The translations under genes were made by a program, and so were the position numbers. DNA of 10,482 nt, taken from Candidatus Methylomirabilota bacterium (GTDB lineage Bacteria; Methylomirabilota; Methylomirabilia; Methylomirabilales; 2-02-FULL-66-22). Of this stretch, positions 5,832-10,482 are shown piece after piece (the stretch's first letter is position 1; each line of letters opens with the position of its first letter). Where the stretch lies: the NCBI GenBank assembly GCA_016208645.1, contig JACQXP010000395.1, forward strand, positions 1 through 10,482, read 5' to 3'. The notes beneath the pieces were generated by a model. That model was not told where the DNA came from and searched no databases. It was given only the letters and a program-made list of their open reading frames with translations.

Positions 5832-7151
5832 TCAGCGGATGACGGCGGCGGCCCGCATGGCGGCGATCTCTCCCGCCGAATACCCCGCCCGCAACAGGAG
5901 GGCGCCCGTGTGCTGGCCCAGGACCGGCGGGGGCTCGTGTCTGGTTCGCGCCCCGCTGGACAGGTGGAGAGGGGTGCCCGGCAGGGCCATGATCGTCCCG
6001 TCCGGCATCTCCTCCGCCGAATACCCCGCCCGCAACAGGAGGGCGCCCGTGTGCTGGCCCAGGACCGGCGGGGGCTCGTGTCTGGTTCGCGCCCCGCTGG
6101 ACAGGTGGAGCGGGGTGCCCGGCAGGGCCATGATCGTCCCGTCCGGTAAGGGCACCTCCGCCAGCATGCCCCGATGCAGCACCTGCGGATCGGCGAACGT
6201 CTCTGCCAGGTCATTGACGGGGGCGAAACAGACCTCCGCCTGGGATAACCGTTCAACCCATTCGGCCCGGGTCCGGGACCTGAAGATGCGGGCGAGTTCC
6301 GCCCGGACCTCGCGACCTTTCGCGTCGTCGGGCTCGGCGAAGGGGATCAGATCCTCCCGCCCGAGAGCCAGGCACAGGTTCCGCCAGAACTTCGCCTCCA
6401 GGGCGCCCACGGTGATGTAGCCCCCGTCCTTGGTCTCGTACACCTGGTAGCCCGGAAGGCCGCCGCTCAGGAAGAACCGGCCGCGCTTCGGCACGTCCCC
6501 GCTAGCCCCGAAGACGGCCGCCGGCAGGCTGAGCCAGGAGACCACGGTGTCCAGCATGGCCACATCCACGAACCGGCCTTCCCCGGTCCGCTCCCGCGCC
6601 AGGAGCGCCGCCACGATCCCGAACGCCACCGTCATCCCACCCGACAGGTCGGCGATCTGGACGCCGGGCAGGACGGGCGGCCCACCCTCCGCCCCCGTGA
6701 TGCCGAGGATGCCGCCGGAGGCGATGTAGTTGATGTCGTGGCCCACCCGGTCCCGGTACGGCCCATCCTGTCCGTACCCCGTGAGGGCGCAATAGACCAG
6801 GCGGGGGTTTGTGGCGCGGAGCGCCTCGAATCCCAGCCCCAGGCGATCCATCACGCCGGGCCGGAACTGCTCGACCACGACGTCCGCCGCGGCGCAGAGC
6901 CGGCGAAAGACGGTCTTGCCCGCCTCGGCCTTGAGGTTGACGGCCAGGCTCTTCTTGTTGCGGTTCACCGCCTGAAACAACGCCCCCTCGCCGCCGACGC
7001 TGGGCGAGAACTCGCGCGCATAGTCCCCCACCTCCGGCTCCTCGACTTTGACAACCTCGGCCCCCAGGTCCGCCAGGAGCATGGTCCCGTACGGCCCCGG
7101 CAGGAGCCGCGTCAGATCCAGAATCGTGAGGCCTTCGAGCAGCAGGGGCAT
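5832..7151 (-). CDS. CaiB/BaiF CoA-transferase family protein, probably alpha-methylacyl-CoA racemase-like, with internal C-terminal duplication
   Basis: A class III CoA-transferase family enzyme (439 residues) acting on acyl-CoA thioesters in the cytoplasm, either moving CoA between acids or inverting an alpha-methyl centre. The N terminus has the family Rossmann-like start (LTILDLTRLLPGPYGTMLLADLGAEVVKVE). His138 (GHDINY), Asp168 (VQIADLSGG) and Glu252 (GALEAKF) fit the catalytic His/Asp/Glu of alpha-methylacyl-CoA racemases (MCR His126/Asp156/Glu241); Asp168 also fits the acylation Asp of true CoA-transferases. The racemase reading is favoured but not proved. Residues 336-382 are repeated almost exactly as 383-429, in frame; without the extra copy the length is 392, normal for the family. 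The start at 7151 has an AGGGA ribosome site 7 bases upstream. It is divergent from the UPF0182 gene. Confidence 0.92.
   Translation of the reverse strand: MPLLLEGLTILDLTRLLPGPYGTMLLADLGAEVVKVEEPEVGDYAREFSPSVGGEGALFQAVNRNKKSLAVNLKAEAGKTVFRRLCAAADVVVEQFRPGVMDRLGLGFEALRATNPRLVYCALTGYGQDGPYRDRVGHDINYIASGGILGITGAEGGPPVLPGVQIADLSGGMTVAFGIVAALLARERTGEGRFVDVAMLDTVVSWLSLPAAVFGASGDVPKRGRFFLSGGLPGYQVYETKDGGYITVGALEAKFWRNLCLALGREDLIPFAEPDDAKGREVRAELARIFRSRTRAEWVERLSQAEVCFAPVNDLAETFADPQVLHRGMLAEVPLPDGTIMALPGTPLHLSSGARTRHEPPPVLGQHTGALLLRAGYSAEEMPDGTIMALPGTPLHLSSGARTRHEPPPVLGQHTGALLLRAGYSAGEIAAMRAAAVIR
5865..6146 (-). repeat. In-frame tandem duplication, 2 x 141 bp, inside the CaiB/BaiF gene
   Basis: Bases 5865-6005 and 6006-6146 match at 137 of 141 positions; the differing pairs are 5865/6006, 5871/6012, 5872/6013 and 5970/6111. 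The unit is exactly 47 codons and the copies abut with no spacer. At the protein level only the final residues of each unit differ (YSAEEM in the upstream copy, YSAGEI in the downstream copy), and one base change is silent. High identity points to a recent event. Confidence 0.95.
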
Positions 7152-7196
7152 GCCGGTTCCCTGCCCACATGGGCGTTCAACCGTCGTGGGTGTGCG

Positions 7197-7226
7197 ACCT
7201 TACCATCAGCCACGAGACCGCCGCAA
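7197..7226 (-). promoter_or_regulatory. Possible weak promoter of the CaiB/BaiF gene
   Basis: On the minus strand TTGCGG (7226-7221) precedes an extended -10 like element TGGTAAGGT (7205-7197) with an 18-base gap to TAAGGT. A start near base 7190 would leave a leader of about 40 bases. The boxes are far from consensus, and the -35 box lies within the hairpin at 7218-7245, so this call is tentative. Confidence 0.3.
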
Positions 7227-7245
7227 GGGATTTCTCCCGCGGCGG
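7218..7245. other. GC-rich hairpin between divergent promoters
   Basis: CCGCCGC (7218-7224) pairs with GCGGCGG (7239-7245) and, after a two-base AA bulge, GGGA (7227-7230) pairs with TCCC (7235-7238) around a TTTC loop, an 11-bp stem in all. It lies upstream of the UPF0182 promoter and would overlap any CaiB/BaiF promoter. It could be a protein-binding dyad or a chance product of high GC; it has no T-tract, so a terminator role is unlikely. Confidence 0.45.
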
Positions 7246-7273
7246 CGCCTGTCGCGCGGGGCTGCCCCGTCAT

Positions 7274-7303
7274 TTGACAAGCTTTTCCGGAATGGGATAT
7301 AAA
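7274..7303 (+). promoter_or_regulatory. Strong sigma-70 promoter of the UPF0182 gene
   Basis: A perfect TTGACA -35 box (7274-7279) is followed after 18 bases by TATAAA (7298-7303), five of six to consensus. This is the best promoter in the window. Transcription would begin near 7310, 27 bases before the ATG at 7337, which excludes the upstream in-frame ATGs at 7169 and 7292 as starts. Confidence 0.75.
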
Positions 7304-7336
7304 GACATGTTCTCCACCCCTCACAAGGAGCATCGG

Positions 7337-10051
7337 ATGCCACCGCAATCCTTGATCGGCCCCATCCTGATCGTCCTGGTCGTCCTGGGCTTGCTGGGCC
7401 AGGCCATCCCTCTCTACACCGATTATCTCTGGTTCCAGGAGGTGAAGCTCACGTCGGTCTTCACCACCATCCTGTGGACCAAGGCTGTCCTGGCCCTGGC
7501 GGCCGGTCTGGCCTTCGCCCTCCTCGTGTACGTGAACGTGCGCCTGGCGGCTCGCTCCACCTCGGGCGACGTCTTGGTGGAGCTCGACGATCCCTTCGGC
7601 CTCCCCAGCCGCCTGGTCATCGAGCCGCTCTTCCGGAAGTTCCTGCTGCCCGGGGCCCTGATCCTGGGCTTCCTGGCGGGCTCCCAGGCCGCCGGACAGT
7701 GGGAGACCTTCCTGCGGTTCGTGAACGCCCAGCCCTTCAACGTGCAGGACGCGCTCTTCGGACGGGACGTCGGCTTCTACGTGTTCCGGCTGCCCTTCCT
7801 GAGCACGCTGTACGCCTGGGCGCTGGCGGCGCTTGGCATCAGCTTCATCCTGGTCGTGGCCACCAGTGTCCTCCACCGCGGCATCCAGATCACCGCCCGG
7901 GGGCCACGGGTGGCCGCCCACGCCCGGGCCCACCTGCTCACCTTGGGCGCCCTGATCCTGATCGTCAAGGCCGGGGGATACTACCTGGACACTTACGAAC
8001 TCTTGTTCTCGCCCCGGGGGATCGTGTTCGGCGCCGGCTACAGCGACATCAACGCGCAGCTCCCCGCCCTGCGCATCCTCACCATCCTGTCGCTGGGGTG
8101 CGCGGCGGTCTGCATCTGGCAGATCGGCCAGCGGGGCGTCCGCCCGGTGTTCATCGCCCTGGCCGTCCTGGTGGGGGCCAACGTGCTGGGCCTGGGGATC
8201 TACCCCACCCTGCTCCAGCGGTTCCGGGTGGTGCCGAACGAGATAGTGGCAGAGCGACCCTACATCGAGCAGAATATCAAATTCACGCGGACGGCCTACG
8301 GGCTGGACCGCATCCAGGAGCAGGAGTTTCCCGCGGAGGAAACGCTGCGCGCCGAGGACCTGCAGCGGAACGACCCCACCATCAAGAACATCCGCCTGTG
8401 GGATCACCGGCCGCTCCTGGCGACCTACGGCCAGTTGCAGGAGATCCGCACCTACTACCGGTTCGTGGATGTGGACAACGACCGCTACTTGGTGGATGGG
8501 CAACTCCGCCAGGTCATGCTCTCTCCGCGCGAGCTGTCCTACAAGAACCTCCCCAGCCGGATCTGGATCAACGAGCGGTTGACCTACACCCACGGGTACG
8601 GCGCGGTCCTGGGGCCGGTGAACCGGATCACCCCCGAGGGCCTGCCCGATTTCTGGATCAAGGACATCCCCCCGGTCTCCGCGGGGCCGATCAAGGTGAC
8701 CCGGCCCGAGATCTACTACGGCGAGATCGGCAACGACTACGTCTTCGTCAAGACCCGCGCCCAGGAGCTGGACTACCCGGCCGGCGACAAGAACGTCTAC
8801 AGCACCTACGCCGGGCAGGGCGGCGTCCCGATTCAATCCTTCCTGCGGAAGGTCCTCTTCGCCCTGCGCTTCGGGGACGTCAAGATCGTCCTCTCCAACG
8901 ACATCATCGGCGAGAGCCGGGTGATGTATCACCGGCAGATCGAGGAGCGGGTGAAGAAGGCCGCCCCGTTCATCCAGTTCGACCGCGACCCCTACCTGGT
9001 CATCCGGCAGGACGGCCGCCTGGTCTGGATCATTGATGGCTATACCACCAGCAACCGGTTCCCCTACTCGGAGCCGGTCCGGGGCCTGGGCAACTACATC
9101 CGCAACTCGGTCAAGGCGGTGGTGGACGCCTACGACGGCAGCCTGGCCTTCTACCTCAGCGAGCCGGACGATCCCGTGGTCAAGGCCTACGCCCGGGCCT
9201 TCCCCGGCCTGTTCCAGCCGCTCACGGCCATGCCCGCCGACCTCCGGTCGCACGTGCGCTACCCGCAGGGGCTCTTCGCCATCCAGGCCCGGATGTTTGC
9301 GACCTACCACATGCGGGACCCGCAGGTCTTCTACAACAAGGAAGACCTGTGGAGCATCCCCAAGAAGGCGGTGGAAGGGCAGGAGCGCGACATGGAGCCC
9401 TACTACACCATCATGCGCCTCCCCGGGGAGAAGAGCGAGGAGTTCATTCTGCTGAGTCCCTTCAACCCCAGCAAGAAGGACAACATGATCGCCTGGCTGG
9501 CGGCGCGCAGCGACGGCCCGCACTACGGCAAACTCATCGTGTACAACTTCCCCAAGCAGAAGCTGATCTACGGGCCCCGCCAGATCGAGGCCCGCATCGA
9601 TCAGGACGCCTTCATCTCGCAGCAGCTCAGCCTGTGGAGCCAGCGCGGCTCCCAGGTCATCCGGGGGAGCCTGCTGGCCATTCCCATCGAGCAGTCGCTG
9701 CTCTACGTCGAGCCGCTCTACCTGGCGGCCGAGAAGGGCTCCCTCCCCGAGCTGAAGCGCGTCATCGTGGCGTTCGGGAACCAGATCGCCATGGAGGAGA
9801 ACCTGGAGGCCTCCCTGGTCCAGATCTTCGGGGGGCCCGGCAAGCGAGCGGTGGTCGCCCGGGCAGAGCCCGCCACCGCGTCGGCGCCGCCCCTGGGGCG
9901 CGAGGCCGGACTCCGCAGCCTGGTGGACCAGGCCTGGCAGCAGTACAGCCGGGCCCAGGACCTCTTGCGTCAGGGGAACTTCTCGGGCTATGGGGAAGAG
10001 ATCAAGCGGCTGGAAGGGACGCTCAAGACGCTGCGAGAGCGCGCGCGCTAA
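7337..10051 (+). CDS. UPF0182 family (COG1615) integral membrane protein of unknown function
   Basis: A 904-residue protein that matches UPF0182 in length (about 900) and throughout its sequence. About seven transmembrane segments occupy the first third (near 7-27, 46-67, 103-120, 155-178, 199-212, 244-264, 271-292), followed by a large soluble region. Family signatures seen: YTDYLWFQEV (27-36), LFGRDVGFYVFRLPF (140-154), RGIVFGAGYSD (227-237), RPYIEQNI (307-314), RNDPTIKNIRLWD (344-356), YTHGYGAVLGPVNRITPEGLP, DPYLVIRQDGRLVWIIDGYTTS and DPQVFYNKEDLW. The C terminus ends in the usual charged helix (QQYSRAQDLLRQGNFSGYGEEIKRLE) after a short Ala/Pro linker. The biochemical function of the family is not established. 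The start at 7337 is chosen because AAGGAG lies six bases upstream and the promoter lies at 7274-7303; an in-frame ATG at 7169 would add 56 atypical residues. Confidence 0.95.
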   Translation: MPPQSLIGPILIVLVVLGLLGQAIPLYTDYLWFQEVKLTSVFTTILWTKAVLALAAGLAFALLVYVNVRLAARSTSGDVLVELDDPFGLPSRLVIEPLFRKFLLPGALILGFLAGSQAAGQWETFLRFVNAQPFNVQDALFGRDVGFYVFRLPFLSTLYAWALAALGISFILVVATSVLHRGIQITARGPRVAAHARAHLLTLGALILIVKAGGYYLDTYELLFSPRGIVFGAGYSDINAQLPALRILTILSLGCAAVCIWQIGQRGVRPVFIALAVLVGANVLGLGIYPTLLQRFRVVPNEIVAERPYIEQNIKFTRTAYGLDRIQEQEFPAEETLRAEDLQRNDPTIKNIRLWDHRPLLATYGQLQEIRTYYRFVDVDNDRYLVDGQLRQVMLSPRELSYKNLPSRIWINERLTYTHGYGAVLGPVNRITPEGLPDFWIKDIPPVSAGPIKVTRPEIYYGEIGNDYVFVKTRAQELDYPAGDKNVYSTYAGQGGVPIQSFLRKVLFALRFGDVKIVLSNDIIGESRVMYHRQIEERVKKAAPFIQFDRDPYLVIRQDGRLVWIIDGYTTSNRFPYSEPVRGLGNYIRNSVKAVVDAYDGSLAFYLSEPDDPVVKAYARAFPGLFQPLTAMPADLRSHVRYPQGLFAIQARMFATYHMRDPQVFYNKEDLWSIPKKAVEGQERDMEPYYTIMRLPGEKSEEFILLSPFNPSKKDNMIAWLAARSDGPHYGKLIVYNFPKQKLIYGPRQIEARIDQDAFISQQLSLWSQRGSQVIRGSLLAIPIEQSLLYVEPLYLAAEKGSLPELKRVIVAFGNQIAMEENLEASLVQIFGGPGKRAVVARAEPATASAPPLGREAGLRSLVDQAWQQYSRAQDLLRQGNFSGYGEEIKRLEGTLKTLRERAR

Positions 10052-10211
10052 ACAGCAGGCATTCAGCCATCAGCCCTCGGCGCTCCGCCGCGGAGGGACG
10101 GGACGACCAGCTCCGCCCAGGCAGGATCACCGCAGCCGGGCCAGCCCGCCGGAGACTTATCCGGACCCGATGCCAGATATGGCCCCTGAACGGGAAACCG
10201 TATGGGCGTAG
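10052..10211. other. Convergent intergenic gap with a GC-rich hairpin and a GGCTGAATGC-type repeat fragment
   Basis: Between the UPF0182 stop and the stop of the HTH gene, CCCTCGGCG (10074-10082) can pair with CGCC (10086-10089) and, across a three-base bulge, with GAGGG (10093-10097). This lies 22 bases after the UPF0182 stop and might serve as a terminator, but no T-run follows on either strand. Bases 10060-10076 (CATTCAGCCATCAGCCC) resemble another low-complexity filler repeat seen at gene ends in uncultured GC-rich genomes. Nothing else is recognised in the rest of the gap. Confidence 0.35.
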
Positions 10212-10482
10212 CTAGGCGACCCTGAGTTTCTTGCTGGGTGTCTTCACAACGAGCTTCACCTTACCACCGAGGCGGGTCAGCATATCAATCAGCGTGTCCG
10301 TGCTGAACAGGTCAATCCGGCCGCGGAGCAGGTCGCTGACGCGCGGCTGGGTCACCCCCAAAATCTTGGCCGCTTGCGCCTGGCGCAGGCGCCGGCTACG
10401 GACAATTTCCTGCACATGGTGCATCAGGACCGCACGGACCTTGAGGTGCTCGGCCTCCTCCCAGGAGAATCCCAGGTCACGG
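10212..10482 (-). CDS. XRE/HTH_37-type antitoxin-like transcriptional regulator, N terminus cut by window edge
   Basis: The minus-strand frame ends at the TAG at 10214-10212 and is open to the right edge, so the gene runs beyond the window; the ATG at 10424 is internal. Codons upstream of it read RDLGFSWEEAEHLKVRAVL, which matches the DLG...AEE.L.KA.L lead-in of the family. The helix-turn-helix is LRQAQAAKILGVTQPRVSDLLRGR, followed by the typical FSTDTLIDMLTRLGGKVKLVVK tail. These roughly 90-100-residue proteins (HTH_37 in Pfam) are often the antitoxin and autoregulator of HigBA-like toxin-antitoxin pairs, with a RelE/HigB-fold toxin encoded just before them. Such a toxin would lie beyond the right edge, so this role is inferred. 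Its 3' end converges on the UPF0182 gene. Confidence 0.87.
   Translation of the reverse strand, partial: RDLGFSWEEAEHLKVRAVLMHHVQEIVRSRRLRQAQAAKILGVTQPRVSDLLRGRIDLFSTDTLIDMLTRLGGKVKLVVKTPSKKLRVA

Noticed and set aside
5865..6146. Duplication as a fusion of two CoA-transferase genes
   Set aside because: Only 47 codons near the C terminus are repeated; there is a single N-terminal domain and a single set of catalytic residues.
7169..7336. N-terminal extension of the UPF0182 gene from an ATG at 7169
   Set aside because: The extra 56 codons span the predicted promoter and hairpin, have no family resemblance, and a good ribosome site sits before the ATG at 7337.
7112..9523. 803-codon open frame on the minus strand
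   Set aside because: It is antisense to the UPF0182 gene, overlaps the start of the CaiB/BaiF gene, and has the same antisense-type composition.
10212..10424. Complete 70-residue HTH protein starting at 10424
   Set aside because: The frame is open further upstream and the additional residues (DLGFSWEEAEHLK) match the family, so the gene is longer and cut by the edge.

Overview
The window is about 10.5 kb of GC-rich bacterial DNA carrying six genes or gene parts: five on the minus strand and one long gene on the plus strand. The lipoprotein-type adaptor paired with an RND pump points to a Gram-negative (two-membrane) cell. The coding style and the low-complexity repeat families between genes (GGAAACTGG-type, CGCAGATGA-type, GATTTCGGATT-type, GGCTGAATGC-type) recall uncultured GC-rich lineages such as Rokubacteria, Methylomirabilota/NC10 or related deep Proteobacteria. 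This placement is an inference and no marker gene here settles it.

Layout from left to right. 1-538 (-): an Uma2-family PD-(D/E)XK nuclease-like protein cut by the left edge, with a good promoter at 570-599. 685-745: a compact 61-bp REP/MITE-like inverted-repeat element just downstream of the pump gene. 762-3923 (-): an AcrB-type (HAE1) RND efflux permease. 3940-4110: a repeat tract with two inverted arms, one of which encodes the last residues of the next protein. 4066-5358 (-): the periplasmic adaptor lipoprotein. 5391-5438: its promoter, with a perfect 18-bp palindrome over the predicted transcription start, which looks like a TetR-type operator. 5574-5735 (-): a 53-residue remnant of a small EF-Tu-domain-II-like protein whose stop codon lies in a repeat. 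5832-7151 (-): a CaiB/BaiF (AMACR-like) acyl-CoA enzyme with an exact 47-codon tandem duplication near its C terminus. 7152-7336: a divergent control region with a strong plus-strand promoter and a GC-rich hairpin. 7337-10051 (+): a UPF0182 membrane protein. 10212-10482 (-): an HTH_37/XRE-type antitoxin-like regulator cut by the right edge.

Adaptor and permease form one efflux operon (adaptor first), probably repressed by a TetR-family protein encoded elsewhere. No outer-membrane channel gene is present. The acyl-CoA enzyme and the small EF-like remnant are collinear and may be cotranscribed. The UPF0182 gene has its own promoter and no evident link to the rest. The flanking Uma2 and HTH genes are of types common in accessory regions.

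The theme most worth a second look is gene 3' ends reshaped by repeats: the adaptor's repeat-encoded tail, the truncated EF-like gene ending inside an inverted repeat, and the in-frame duplication in the CoA enzyme all lie within about 2 kb. I found no convincing new multi-gene system, RNA gene, CRISPR array or insertion sequence.
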